A stretch of DNA of 64,000 nucleotides from an uncultured Bacillota bacterium (GTDB lineage Bacteria > Bacillota > Clostridia > Christensenellales > QAND01): NCBI GenBank assembly GCA_905188085.1, contig CAJJKN010000001.1, forward strand, positions 124,001 through 188,000. The letters are read 5' to 3'. Positions 49,435 through 58,495 of this stretch are shown here, one piece after another. A model generated the notes under the pieces. That model was given only the letters and a program-made list of their open reading frames with translations. It did not search any database and had not been told where the DNA came from. Position 1 is the first letter of the stretch; each line of letters begins with the position of its first letter. A program made the translations under genes and the position numbers.

Positions 49435-51111
49435 ATGCAAAAGCCGTTATGGCTAAAAGGAAATAAAGTGTTGTCCTTTACCCAGGAGCCTTCGTTTTAT
49501 GCAAAGGCGGGGCGGCGGTATGCGGAAAGAGGGGCGCTGGCGCCTGCTTACCAAAACTATCGAAAAGCCATAGACAGGGACCCGGACAATGTGGAATATA
49601 AATTGGCAATGGCGGGCGTGTTATCCGATATGGAACGATACGAGGAAGCCAATCAATGGCTGCTGCGGCTGACAAAGGAGATCAACCCCGTGCCGGCGGA
49701 ATGTGAATTTGGCATTGGGTATAATTACCTGTGCATGCAGGAATACGAGTTGGCGGCCTCGGCGTTGGAAACGTTTTTGCAGCATTATGATGTGGGCGAA
49801 TTGGTGGAGCAGGCCGAGGATATGCTGGCGTTTATCGCAGAAGAACTGCAAGCCATGGCGGAAGAGGAAGGCATTTCGCAGGAAACCGCACAGATGGCCG
49901 AAATGGGAAAACAGCTGCTGGACCGCGGTCAGGGCCAACAGGCTGCAGCGGTATTAGAGCGCGTATTAAAACGGGCGCCCGGGCTGTCCTATGCAAAAAA
50001 CAACCTGGCGCTGGCATATTATTTGAACGGCGAAACGGAAAAGGCCTGTGATTTGGTGCGCCAGATGGTGAAAACAGAGCCGGAAAACGTGCATGCCATC
50101 TGCAATCTGTTGATTTTTGCGGGGAAAAAGTATCCGGAAAGGGAAACACAGGCACTGCTTGATAAGCTGGACAGTATGCAGCCGGAAGGGCTGGATGAAA
50201 TCTACAAAGCAGCGATGACAATGGCACAGATGGGGCGGGAACAAAGCGCACTGAAATTTTTCAGCCTGGCCGTAGAACAGCGCCCCTATGACCCCAAAAC
50301 GCTGTTTTGCGCGGGAGTAGCGGCCTATAATTGCAAAGAATACGCAAAGGCGGTTCGCTGGTTTGATACGATGGCACAGGTGGATGATTTTTTTGCCGTT
50401 GCGCCGTTTTACAGATCCATGGCCAAAAAAGCAGAGCAGGGCGATGCCCCTTATGAAAAGCTGGACTATTATCCGCAGCTGCCGCCTGCCAAGGTGATAC
50501 AGCGGATGGCAGAGATCGGCCGGTGGTCCAAACAATCCAAAGAGCAGATCCGCCAATTGTGGAATACGGACGCAACATTTAGAGATACGGTGCGCTGGGG
50601 GTTGCATATGCTGGATCCGCATATGACACAGGCTATGGCAGAGATTTTGGGAATTATCGGCACGCCGGATGCGGAGGAATGGCTGCGCGAAACGCTGATG
50701 GTGCCGGAAATGGATTTGGAGCAAAAGCAATATATTTTCGGCGTGCTAAAGCGAATGGAAGCCAAAGAGCCGTATGTTGCGCTGACCATGGAAGGGCTGA
50801 TGGAGGTGCATGTTTCCTCCGTGCCTAAATTGCCGGAGGATTTGCCGGAAAACTATCAAACGGTGATGGCGCTGTTAAAACAGCGCGGAGAAACAGAGCA
50901 GAACAAAGGGGCAGGGCTGTTGGCGCAGTCTGTCTGGGCGGCGTATGTGAACACGCTGAAAAAAAGTTATCCGGATGTGGATGCGCAAGCGATGGCCCAG
51001 GCCGTTTGGGCGCTGGCCTTAAAACGCACAGACACGCTGGAAACAGAGCTTTCCAAGCGCTACTATGCCGAGGTGTTAAAGGCGTTGGAGGAACAAAACG
51101 ATGAAAATTGA
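49435..51111 (+). CDS. Tetratricopeptide-repeat protein
   Basis: This 558-residue cytoplasmic protein is helical, with TPR-like repeats such as YAERGALAPAYQNYRKAIDRDPDNVEYKLAMAGVLSDMERYEEANQWL, LLDRGQGQQAAAVLERVLKRAPGLSYAKNNLALAYYL and MGREQSALKFFSLAVEQRPYDPKTLFCAGVAAY. No catalytic domain is visible. It overlaps the next gene by 11 bases and starts a four-gene operon. A scaffold role is inferred; I know of no named function. Confidence 0.8.
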   Translation: MQKPLWLKGNKVLSFTQEPSFYAKAGRRYAERGALAPAYQNYRKAIDRDPDNVEYKLAMAGVLSDMERYEEANQWLLRLTKEINPVPAECEFGIGYNYLCMQEYELAASALETFLQHYDVGELVEQAEDMLAFIAEELQAMAEEEGISQETAQMAEMGKQLLDRGQGQQAAAVLERVLKRAPGLSYAKNNLALAYYLNGETEKACDLVRQMVKTEPENVHAICNLLIFAGKKYPERETQALLDKLDSMQPEGLDEIYKAAMTMAQMGREQSALKFFSLAVEQRPYDPKTLFCAGVAAYNCKEYAKAVRWFDTMAQVDDFFAVAPFYRSMAKKAEQGDAPYEKLDYYPQLPPAKVIQRMAEIGRWSKQSKEQIRQLWNTDATFRDTVRWGLHMLDPHMTQAMAEILGIIGTPDAEEWLRETLMVPEMDLEQKQYIFGVLKRMEAKEPYVALTMEGLMEVHVSSVPKLPEDLPENYQTVMALLKQRGETEQNKGAGLLAQSVWAAYVNTLKKSYPDVDAQAMAQAVWALALKRTDTLETELSKRYYAEVLKALEEQNDEN

Positions 51112-51940
51112 TTTTGAACAGCTGTATCGGGCGTTTATTTTGCCGCGGTTAAGTCAGGCAGAGGGGCTGAAAGAGGAGGAAGTGGAAGCGCTTTCCGATG
51201 CGTGGTATAAAGAATTTAACCATACCCCCAATGCGGCGCTGGGCGGTAGAACGCCGTGCGAGTATTATGACGAATTTTCCGGGCCGGAGCTTATGGAATT
51301 GGCCTGGGAATATTGGCAAGAGGGAGAAGAATTGCCACAGCATTTGGCGCATGCGCTGGTGCATCAGGGCGAGGAGACCGCAGCGGCCTTGTTTCGCCTG
51401 TTGGAACGCGCTTTGCCAAAGGTGCGCGGAGAAATGCTGGAACTGTTATGCCAGATGCAATATGCGCCGCTTTTGGAAACGGGATTTGAAAAAATCCTAA
51501 CCGAGGCGGAGGAAGAGGAGACCCAGCTTTGGGTGGAGGCTGTGCTGATGTTTGGCGCGGCGGCCGGGCAAAAGGCGCTGGAGGCGCTGCCGGGCCAGGA
51601 AAAACAGGAAGTGATTCGCATTTTAGCGGACATTGCCTCTCAATATCCGGGAGAGGGCACGGTGGAACAGATTGCAGAACTGTTTGCCAAGGCCGAAACG
51701 CAGGATTTGGCATTTTACGCCAGCTGCCTTGGCAGAATGGGCGATGAGCGCGCCGTGACGCTTTTAACCAAGCGGCTGAACGACCCGAAACTGGATTATT
51801 ATACCTATTGCGCCATTCGCGATGCCGCAGAGGAACTGGGAGCCCTGGTGGAAATAGACAGGGAATTTGCCGGCGATAAGGATTATGAAACCATCAAGCT
51901 GGCAATGGATGAAATGGAACGGGAGGACGGGGAAAGATGA
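51101..51940 (+). CDS. HEAT-like helical repeat protein, unknown function
   Basis: This 279-residue acidic protein has degenerate helical repeats, e.g. VRGEMLELLCQMQYAPLLETGFEKIL and DLAFYASCLGRMGDERAVTLLTKRLNDPKLDYYTYCAIRDAAEELGAL, of the HEAT/PBS-lyase type. The N-terminal motif GRTPCEYYDEFSG is distinctive. It overlaps both neighbours (11 bases with the TPR gene, 4 with the HD gene), so it belongs to the same operon. Function unknown. Confidence 0.7.
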   Translation: MKIDFEQLYRAFILPRLSQAEGLKEEEVEALSDAWYKEFNHTPNAALGGRTPCEYYDEFSGPELMELAWEYWQEGEELPQHLAHALVHQGEETAAALFRLLERALPKVRGEMLELLCQMQYAPLLETGFEKILTEAEEEETQLWVEAVLMFGAAAGQKALEALPGQEKQEVIRILADIASQYPGEGTVEQIAELFAKAETQDLAFYASCLGRMGDERAVTLLTKRLNDPKLDYYTYCAIRDAAEELGALVEIDREFAGDKDYETIKLAMDEMEREDGER

Positions 51941-52659
51941 TCATGCTCAGCGATGTGATGGCCAACGAAAACATTGCGATTATGATTGAACAGGCCAATG
52001 CCTGCATGGAGGCAATGGGCTATACGGACCACGGCCCGCGGCATGTTGGATATGTAAGCCGGATTACCCGGCAGATTTTGAAAGAATTGGATTTTGACGA
52101 CAGAACCGTGGAGCTGGGCGCCATTGCGGGCTGGGTACACGATGTGGGCAACGCCTTTAACCGGGATACGCATGCGCAGATCGGCGCCACGGTACTCATG
52201 CCCTTATTAAGGGAGATGGGTATGCCGTTTTGCGAAGTGATGCGCATTTGTACGGCGGTGGGCAACCATGACGAACAGAGCGGCTGCCCTGTTTCGGAAA
52301 TCAGCGCGGCGTTGATTATTGCGGATAAAATTGATGCACACAGGGCTAGGGTGCGCCGCAATAAATATGATTTTGAAGACATTCATGACAGGGTAAACTA
52401 TTCCATCCGCAACACGCAGGTGACAATAGACGCCAAGAATAAAATTATTCGTTTTGCCTGTACGATGGACGACAGCTCTTCGGTAAAAGAATTTTTGAAT
52501 ATCTATATGTCTCGGATGACGCTGTCCGAAGCGGCCAGCAAATTTTTGGGATGTTCGTTTGAATTTGTGGTCAACGGCATGCTGATCAACAACACACCCA
52601 TTCGGCCGAAAACAAGGCCGCTGCCGCCGCAAACGCATGAACAGGAGCCGCTTGTATGA
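51937..52659 (+). CDS. HD-domain phosphohydrolase
   Basis: This 240-residue protein has an HD superfamily domain: DHGPRHVGYVSRITRQIL, AIAGWVHDVGNAFNRDTHAQIG (the HD pair), then TAVGNHDE and ALIIADKIDAHR, giving the metal ligands H...HD...H...D. The substrate (nucleotide or second messenger) is unknown. The C-terminal segment carries additional beta structure. It is coupled by 4-base overlaps to the genes on both sides. Confidence 0.82.
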   Translation: MIMLSDVMANENIAIMIEQANACMEAMGYTDHGPRHVGYVSRITRQILKELDFDDRTVELGAIAGWVHDVGNAFNRDTHAQIGATVLMPLLREMGMPFCEVMRICTAVGNHDEQSGCPVSEISAALIIADKIDAHRARVRRNKYDFEDIHDRVNYSIRNTQVTIDAKNKIIRFACTMDDSSSVKEFLNIYMSRMTLSEAASKFLGCSFEFVVNGMLINNTPIRPKTRPLPPQTHEQEPLV

Positions 52660-53777
52660 ATTGTTTTGCAACATGTATGTTTGGCGTAGAATCTCTGGTG
52701 CGCGATGAATTGGTGATGCTGGGCGCAAAAAACGTAAAAGCGCAGGATGCGCGGGTGTTTTTTGAAGCAGACCGCGCGATGATCATAAAAGCAAACCTGT
52801 GGCTCAGATGTGCAGATCGCGTGTTTGTGGTGCTGGGCCAATGCAAAGCGGAAACCTTTGCCGAACTGTATGACGGCGTGCGGGCGATTGATTGGCGGCA
52901 TCTGCTGCCCAAAGACGCGGCGTTTACCGTGACGGGGAAAAGCGCGCTTTCCAAACTGGGCAGCGTAAGGGATGTGCAGTCTATCAGCAAGAAAGCGATT
53001 GCGGATGCAATGATGCAGGCCCATGGATACGCAAGATGCCCGGAAACGGGACAGGCGTATAATGTGGAAATCGGTTTATTGAGAGATGAAGCCACTGTGG
53101 CGCTGAACACCAGCGGCCCCGGCTTAAATAGGCGCGGCTACCGGGATTTATCTGCCCAGGCGCCTTTGAGGGAAACGCTGGGCGCGGCGCTGGCCATGCT
53201 GTCGTATTACGACGGAAGAGAGATGTTTGTGGACCCATGCTGCGGTTCCGGTACGATTGCCATTGAAGCGGCGATGATCGCTTCGCATACGGCGCCCGGT
53301 TTGCAGCGGCAATTTGCCTTTGACGGATGGAAAAACTGGCAGCAAGAGGCGGCCTTGCAGCGCGAAGAAGCCAGAGCGCAACGACGCGAAGGCGGATTTG
53401 CCCACCTGTTGGCCAGCGATATAGACGACAAGGCGGTATCCATGGCGTATCGGCATGCCCGGCGCGCCGGGGTAAACGGGTGGATCAATTTTGCCTGCGG
53501 GGATGTTGCTACGCTGAAATTGCCAAGCGAACAGGCGCTGATTGTGACAAACCCGCCCTATGGACTTAGGATGGAACGCACGCAAGGGCAGCATGTGGCG
53601 CGGGCGCTGGGGAAGATGAAACAGGAGCGACCGCATATGGGCATTTTTGCGATTTCGTCGGACGACGGCTTTGAACGGGACTTTGGGAAAAAGGCGGACA
53701 GAAAGCGCAAACTGTATAACGGCAATATAAAGTGCAACCTATATATGTATTTAAGAGGGAGAAAACAAAAGAGCTAA
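52656..53777 (+). CDS. THUMP-domain 23S rRNA methyltransferase (RlmL/YpsC-like)
   Basis: This 373-residue RNA methyltransferase has an N-terminal THUMP region (residues about 40-160), then RRGYRDLSAQAPLRETLGAALAML, the SAM-binding FVDPCCGSGTIAIEAAMIA and the catalytic TNPPYGLRM (NPPY for N2-guanine methylation). This is the layout of the N-terminal half of RlmL and of Bacillus YpsC, which methylate guanine in 23S rRNA. It is last in the operon starting at 49435. Confidence 0.9.
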   Translation: MNCFATCMFGVESLVRDELVMLGAKNVKAQDARVFFEADRAMIIKANLWLRCADRVFVVLGQCKAETFAELYDGVRAIDWRHLLPKDAAFTVTGKSALSKLGSVRDVQSISKKAIADAMMQAHGYARCPETGQAYNVEIGLLRDEATVALNTSGPGLNRRGYRDLSAQAPLRETLGAALAMLSYYDGREMFVDPCCGSGTIAIEAAMIASHTAPGLQRQFAFDGWKNWQQEAALQREEARAQRREGGFAHLLASDIDDKAVSMAYRHARRAGVNGWINFACGDVATLKLPSEQALIVTNPPYGLRMERTQGQHVARALGKMKQERPHMGIFAISSDDGFERDFGKKADRKRKLYNGNIKCNLYMYLRGRKQKS

Positions 53778-53863
53778 ACGATGATTTCGCAGGCTGAAAG
53801 CAAAACAAAAAAGCGAAAACCGGCGGACAGGGGCACAATCGTATTTCCGTTGACAAAAAATAC

Positions 53864-53892
53864 TGGACAGGCGGCCCGCTGTCTGCTATAAT
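53864..53892 (+). promoter_or_regulatory. tRNA-Thr promoter
   Basis: TGGACA (53864-53869) and TATAAT (53887-53892) are 17 bases apart, 27 bases before the tRNA. Confidence 0.75.
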
Positions 53893-53919
53893 TTATAAGC
53901 GTTCAAAAATGGGCGCTGT

Positions 53920-53995
53920 GCTACTGTGGCTCAGTTGGTAGAGCAGCTGATTCGTAATCAGCAGGTCGCCGGTTCAAGTCCGGCCAGTAGCTCCA
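53920..53995 (+). tRNA. tRNA-Thr(CGT)
   Basis: The 76-nt cloverleaf has the acceptor stem GCTACTG/CAGTAGC, anticodon stem GCTGA/TCAGC with loop TTCGTAA (anticodon CGT), T-arm GGTTCAAGTCC, and an encoded CCA end. Confidence 0.95.
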
Positions 53996-54026
53996 AAAAA
54001 GCACTTCATAAGAAGTGCTTTTTTTC
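53996..54026 (+). terminator. Terminator after tRNA-Thr
   Basis: AAGCACTTC and GAAGTGCTT pair around ATAA, followed by seven T. Confidence 0.85.
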
Positions 54027-54147
54027 TATGCAATCAAATGCTTTGCAATAAGGGCAAAGGATGTTTTTAATAGGCATAGGAAAGGCAGATTCCCTTATCT
54101 TTTTTGAAAAATATCCGGCGGCATTAGGAATAAAAGGAGAGAGGAAT

Positions 54148-54519
54148 ATGACGGAGGAGACTGTATCGGCGGATTATTTTTCGGACTATGTATGCGTTTG
54201 CGAAAAGGACGTGAGAAAAATGGATTACAACGGCATTTTCTTTGTAAACGGTGCGCGCCTTTTGTTTGAAGAATGTGCCGATACCTATGCAAAAATAAAC
54301 AAAAAGCAGGTCTCAAACCGTATCGGAGACAGGGATGCAACGGATATGAGCTTTATGCTTTATACACCCGGGCATCCCACGATGGTAAGGTTTACCCCAA
54401 AACCGAGGATGGCGGCGTTGTTTTCAAAGCCAGTGCGGCAGCGCTTTTATAGATTTCAACAGGCCATAGAGGACAAAGGGTTTTCCACGGCGGAGGTATC
54501 TAACGGGCGCAGTATTTGA
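54148..54519 (+). CDS. Small hypothetical protein
   Basis: I do not recognise this 123-residue protein. It has no signal or membrane segment; YVCVCEKDVRKMDYNGIFFVNGARLLFEECADTYAKI and RIGDRDATDMSFMLYTPGHPTMVRF suggest a small alpha/beta fold. I chose the ATG at 54148 because AAGGAG lies 8 bases upstream; an in-frame ATG at 54061 has no site. It stands alone between tRNA-Thr and a terminator. Confidence 0.55.
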   Translation: MTEETVSADYFSDYVCVCEKDVRKMDYNGIFFVNGARLLFEECADTYAKINKKQVSNRIGDRDATDMSFMLYTPGHPTMVRFTPKPRMAALFSKPVRQRFYRFQQAIEDKGFSTAEVSNGRSI

Positions 54520-54596
54520 CAAGAAGATATAGGAAATGAAACAGGAGCCCTTTGAAAAACGAAAGAGCATTTGCGCTTTTGTTTATCTCAAATAAA

Positions 54597-54626
54597 AAAA
54601 CCTCGAATATAATTTCGAGGTTTTTT
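54597..54626. terminator. Bidirectional terminator
   Basis: AACCTCGAA and TTCGAGGTT pair, with A- and T-runs on either side. It separates the hypothetical gene from the superoxide dismutase pseudogene. Confidence 0.8.
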
Positions 54627-54660
54627 GTGTTTATCGGTCAAAAGAAAATGGAGAAAATTT

Positions 54661-55298
54661 TCAGAAACTCGACGGGCAGGCGGAGAGAAAATCCAGAAAA
54701 TTCATTTCGGCGCGCTCCCAATTGAGGATACGGAACCAGTCTTTTATATAATCCGCGCGAAGATTGTAGTGTTTTAAATAATAGGCGTGTTCCCAAACAT
54801 CCAAAACCAGCAAAGGAACGCCGGGAGGCGTATTTTGGTTGGCGGTGGTGCAAATAAAAAGACCGCCCGGCCGAGCCACAAGCCAGGTATATCCGGAGCA
54901 AAAGACAGAAAGCGCGGCTCGGAAAAGGCATCCGTAAATGAGGTAAAACTGCCAAATCGGCAACGGATCGCCCGGGCAAGCCGGCCATAGGGGTTTGCGT
55001 GGCGGGGTTGGTAAGCCCATCAAAAAACAAACGGTGGTTGTATATATACGCCGCCGGCGTTGTTTTTTATCGGAGCACGAAGCGCTTGCGGAAGAGAATC
55101 GGAAATGCGGATCAACTGCGTTAAGGAAAGCGATTGCAAAAGCGGGTGCTCTTCCAAAAGTTTGTTCAAAGCATCAATATAATTTTGCAGATGTTTGTCA
55201 TGATGTAAATGCATGGTTTTTTCGTCGATAAAAGGTTCCAGGGCGTGATAGGCATAGGGAAGGGGCAGGTTTACAAACGGATAACACATATTTTCCAT
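54661..55298 (-). pseudogene. Fe/Mn superoxide dismutase pseudogene
   Basis: The start is intact (ATG at 55298 after GAGGTG; YAYHALEPFIDEKTMHLHHDKHLQNYIDALN is a SOD N-terminus with metal-ligand histidines), but the frame breaks at NNAGGVY: four extra bases in a TA run (55040-55049) shift it. NHRLFFDGL continues in a second frame, FGSFTSFTDAF in a third, and SGYTWLVA...LLVLDVWEHAYYLKHYNLRADYIKDWFRILNW (the C-terminal metal site) in yet another. At least three frameshifts mean no functional enzyme is made. Decay looks recent because the protein pieces are still well conserved. Confidence 0.9.
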
Positions 55299-55524
55299 CA
55301 AATCACCTCGAATTACCTTATGCAAAAGAGAAAAAAGAGGAGAGTAAACAGCGGGGAAGAGGCAGGGTTGAAAAGAGGGGACAGGAAAAGGAGCAAGGCT
55401 TTGGGCAGGGCCCATTTTTGCGATAGGGAGTGCCTGCGAAAAAATAGTTTGCAATGCGGGAAGGGAAAACCCGTATCGGTGTTTTCTGTTGGTTTTTATA
55501 TAAAAACGGAAAAGGATAGAAAAA
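55299..55524. other. Intergenic region upstream of the SOD pseudogene
   Basis: I see no supported gene; the stretch is purine-rich on the plus strand. It holds the pseudogene's GAGGTG site and any former promoter. Confidence 0.4.
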
Positions 55525-55560
55525 AACAGCCGCAGCGATGTGTTGCTGTGGCTGTTTTAT
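55525..55560 (-). terminator. Terminator after araD
   Basis: AACAGCC-CAGC and GCTG-GGCTGTT form an interrupted stem of about 12 bp; on the minus strand a T-run follows. Confidence 0.75.
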
Positions 55561-55611
55561 GAAAGCGCGTTTTGATTGTTGGTTACAAAACGAACGCAAC
55601 TTTTTTAAACA

Positions 55612-56307
55612 TTACGCTTTGGGGTCCTGCCCGTAATAGGCATTGGCGCCGTGCTTGCGCAGGTAATGCTTGTCCAGCAGCGCCTGCTGCATATGGGGCT
55701 GGGGCGTGGGCAGCTGGGTATGCCAGGCCATAAAGGCCACTTCTTCCAGCACTACGGCATTGTGAACGGCCTCCATGGGGTCTTTTCCCCAGGCAAACGG
55801 CCCATGGCTGTGAACCAGGGCGGCGGGGATGGCATCCGGATTCAAATCAGCAAAGGTTTCCACGATAACGTGGCCGGTTTCCAGTTCATACCGGCCGGCG
55901 ATTTCCTCTTCCGTCATCCGGCGTGTGCAGGGAATTTCCCCATAAAAATAATCGGCATGGGTGGTACCGAGGGCGGGAATGCCGCGGCCCTGCTGGGCAA
56001 AAATAGTGGCCCAGCGGCTATGCGTATGGACAATGCCGCCCAGGTTTGGAAAGGCTTTATACAGGGCAAGATGCGTATCCGTATCGCTGGAGGGATGAAG
56101 AGTCCCCTCCACAACGCGCCCATCCAAATCCACAACGACCATATCCGAGGCTTGCATTTCTTCATAGGAAACACCGGAGGGCTTGATGACAACAAGCCCT
56201 TTTTCGCGGTCTATCCCGGAGACATTGCCCCAGGTAAAGGTGACAAGATTGTATTTTGGCAGCAGCAGGTTTGCTTGCAAAACCTGTTGTTTTAGAGTTT
56301 CCAGCAT
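55612..56307 (-). CDS. araD: L-ribulose-5-phosphate 4-epimerase
   Basis: This 231-residue class II aldolase-fold enzyme interconverts L-ribulose-5-phosphate and D-xylulose-5-phosphate. TWGNVSGID and KPSGVSY bind the substrate phosphate, GIVHTHSRW gives two zinc-binding histidines (94 and 96), and VHSHGPFAWG the third. It follows the FGGY kinase gene by 89 bases, so both probably work in pentose catabolism. No araA or transporter is nearby. Confidence 0.92.
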   Translation of the reverse strand: MLETLKQQVLQANLLLPKYNLVTFTWGNVSGIDREKGLVVIKPSGVSYEEMQASDMVVVDLDGRVVEGTLHPSSDTDTHLALYKAFPNLGGIVHTHSRWATIFAQQGRGIPALGTTHADYFYGEIPCTRRMTEEEIAGRYELETGHVIVETFADLNPDAIPAALVHSHGPFAWGKDPMEAVHNAVVLEEVAFMAWHTQLPTPQPHMQQALLDKHYLRKHGANAYYGQDPKA

Positions 56308-56396
56308 GAATATACCTCCTTTTGCCGGCAGTTTTATTTTGGCAAAACAGCGGCCGGCATTTTATAAAGGGTTTGTAAGATTATATTCCGTGAATT

Positions 56397-57995
56397 TTAC
56401 AAACAGTCTACGGCGGCTTTTTCTACGGAAAGCCCTTTGGCATAGCGCTGCATAAAGGCGTTGAATCCATCTACATCGGCCTGCTCCGGAGACACGGTGG
56501 TACTCTGGCAACAAGCAAATACACGCTTGGCCAAATATTCTTCCAAAGACGGGTTTTCCGCAGATTTCATCATGTAAGCAGCCAACACGGCCATGCCCCA
56601 CGGGCCGCCTTCGCCGGCGGTTTCCATGCAGGTGACGGGTGTATTCATGGCGGCGGCCAAGATGCGCTGCCCAACGCCCGGGGTTTTAAACAAGCCGCCG
56701 TGGCCGGTGACGCTGTCTAACGTTACGCCCTCTTGTTTCATCAAAATATCCAGCCCGGTTTTCAAAGCGCCAAGCGAGGTGTAAAGATGCGTGCGCATGA
56801 AGTTTGCCAGGGTAAAGTCGCTTTCCGGGCGGCGAACAAACAGCGGACGCCCCTGTTCAAACCCGGTGACATGCTCGCCGGAAAAATAGTTGTACGCCAT
56901 GAGGCTGTCGCAATCCGCTGCGCCTTCCAGTGCTTTGCGGTATAAAGTTCCGTAAAGATCTTCCGCAGCGGGGGAACATCCAAAGCAGGACAATACCTGC
57001 CCAAACAGCGATACCCATGCGTTTAGATCGGAAGTGCAGTTGTTGCAATGTACCATCGCCACCGGCGCGCCGGACGGGGTGGTAACCAGGTCAATTTCCG
57101 GATGCACGCGGGAAAGAGGCTCGTCCATGACGACCATGGCAAATACGCTGGTGCCGGCGCTGACATTGCCGGTGCGGATTTTTACGCTGTTGGTGGCCAC
57201 CATGCCGGTGCCTGCATCGCCCTCCGGCGGGCAGAACGGAATGCCGGCAGTTAATTTGCCGCTGGGGTCCAAAAGGCGGGCCCCCTCTTCGGTAAGAGCG
57301 CCGGCGTTGGCGCCGGCCGGCAAAACCTTCGGCAAAATATCCAGAAGATGCCACGGATAGCCTTTGTCCGCCATAAGGGCATCAAACGCCCGGCTCATTG
57401 TTTCATCGTAAGTGCTGGTGGCGGAATCGATCGGGAACATGCCGCTGCCGTCGCCAATGCCGATTACTTTTTCGCCGGTCAGTTTCCAATGAACACAGCC
57501 GGCCAAGGTGGTAAGAAAATCAATTTCGGGCAGATGGCTTTCGCCGTTTAAAACGGCCTGATACAGGTGGGCAATGCTCCACCGCTGCGGAATATTGAAG
57601 GAGAAAAGATCCGTTAACGCCTGCGCGGCCCGGCCGGTGATGGTGTTGCGCCAGGTGCGGAAAGGCACCAGCAGCTCTCCGTTTTTATCAAAGGGCATAT
57701 AGCCGTGCATCATGGCGGAAACGCCCATGGCGCCCACGGTGGTAAGCTCTATGCCGTAGGTTTTTTGTACGTTTTGCGCCAAATCCGCATAGCAGGCGCG
57801 AAGCCCTGCCCAGATTTCATCGTAATGATAGGTCCAAATGCCGTCTTCCAGACGGTTTTCCCAATCAAAACTGCCGGAGGAAAGCGGCAGGTGCTGTTCG
57901 TTGATCAATACGGCTTTGATGCGGGTGGAGCCCAATTCAATGCCAAGAAAGGTGCGGCCCCGGAGGATGTCCTGTTTAATTTGCGTAGAATCCAT
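56397..57995 (-). CDS. FGGY-family sugar kinase (ribulokinase/xylulokinase-like)
   Basis: This 532-residue kinase has the N-terminal phosphate-1 motif FLGIELGSTRIKAVLI (about residues 18-33), VGAMGVSAMMHGYMPFD, and the C-terminal ATPase half with GTGMVATNSVKIRTGNVSAGTSVFAMVV and GHGGLFKTPGVGQRILAAAM. The ATG at 57995 has AGGAGG upstream. With araD downstream, L-ribulose is a likely substrate, but FGGY specificity cannot be read reliably from sequence. Confidence 0.85.
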   Translation of the reverse strand: MDSTQIKQDILRGRTFLGIELGSTRIKAVLINEQHLPLSSGSFDWENRLEDGIWTYHYDEIWAGLRACYADLAQNVQKTYGIELTTVGAMGVSAMMHGYMPFDKNGELLVPFRTWRNTITGRAAQALTDLFSFNIPQRWSIAHLYQAVLNGESHLPEIDFLTTLAGCVHWKLTGEKVIGIGDGSGMFPIDSATSTYDETMSRAFDALMADKGYPWHLLDILPKVLPAGANAGALTEEGARLLDPSGKLTAGIPFCPPEGDAGTGMVATNSVKIRTGNVSAGTSVFAMVVMDEPLSRVHPEIDLVTTPSGAPVAMVHCNNCTSDLNAWVSLFGQVLSCFGCSPAAEDLYGTLYRKALEGAADCDSLMAYNYFSGEHVTGFEQGRPLFVRRPESDFTLANFMRTHLYTSLGALKTGLDILMKQEGVTLDSVTGHGGLFKTPGVGQRILAAAMNTPVTCMETAGEGGPWGMAVLAAYMMKSAENPSLEEYLAKRVFACCQSTTVSPEQADVDGFNAFMQRYAKGLSVEKAAVDCL

Positions 57996-58169
57996 ATGCG
58001 ATGCCTCCTGTATATGATAAATAAAACCAAAAATATGGCGGAGTGATTGAAAAATCACACGTTTATTATAAAGGGAGCCTGGGTGGATTGGCCAGAGATT
58101 TCTTGCAAAAATAGCAGATTTCTTTAGACAAAGTGGCAGCTGTGTGAAAAGAGAATGAAAAAAGATGTA

Positions 58170-58198
58170 TTGACAACGGTTTTTTTTTGACATATACT
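58170..58198 (+). promoter_or_regulatory. Promoter of the lysine transporter operon
   Basis: TTGACA (58170-58175) and TATACT (58193-58198) are 17 bases apart. The L-box begins about 20 bases downstream. Confidence 0.85.
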
Positions 58199-58220
58199 AC
58201 AAAAAAATATAAAAATGCAG

Positions 58221-58395
58221 CACCTGATAGGGGTTGCGGATATGATGAGTACCCGTCAATAGACATCGGCAAATGATTGCATGGGGAAAGGCTGTTCCGC
58301 CGAAGTGGGTTTGTGGTTGCCGCCGCAAATTTTGCTGGGACTGTGCTTAACAGGCACAGGACTGTCACATACCTCGTATGTGGAGTACTATCAAC
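58221..58395 (+). promoter_or_regulatory. Lysine riboswitch (L-box) controlling an ABC transporter
   Basis: Conserved L-box blocks occur in order: GATAGGGGTTGCGG, GATGAGTACCCG, GGGGAAAGG...CCGCCGAAG, TTTTGCTGGGACTGTGC, and GACTGTCACATACC...GTATGTGGAGTACTATC. The same blocks occur in the riboswitch at 47355-47530. A terminator follows at 58415. Confidence 0.88.
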
Positions 58396-58414
58396 GGCTT
58401 TTTCGAATTTTTGA

Positions 58415-58456
58415 AAGCCTGCGATACCATTTCGGGTCGCAGGCTTATATTTTTTA
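58415..58456 (+). terminator. Riboswitch terminator
   Basis: AAGCCTGCGA (58415-58424) pairs with TCGCAGGCTT (58437-58446), followed by TATATTTTTT. It is the expression platform of the L-box. Confidence 0.85.
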
Positions 58457-58495
58457 AGATTTGTGCGCAAAGCACGAAAACAGGAGATGTTAAAA

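Noticed and set aside
53850..53892. TTGACA at 53850 as -35 of the tRNA-Thr promoter
   Set aside because: The spacer to TATAAT would be 31 bases; TGGACA at 53864 gives 17 and is preferred.
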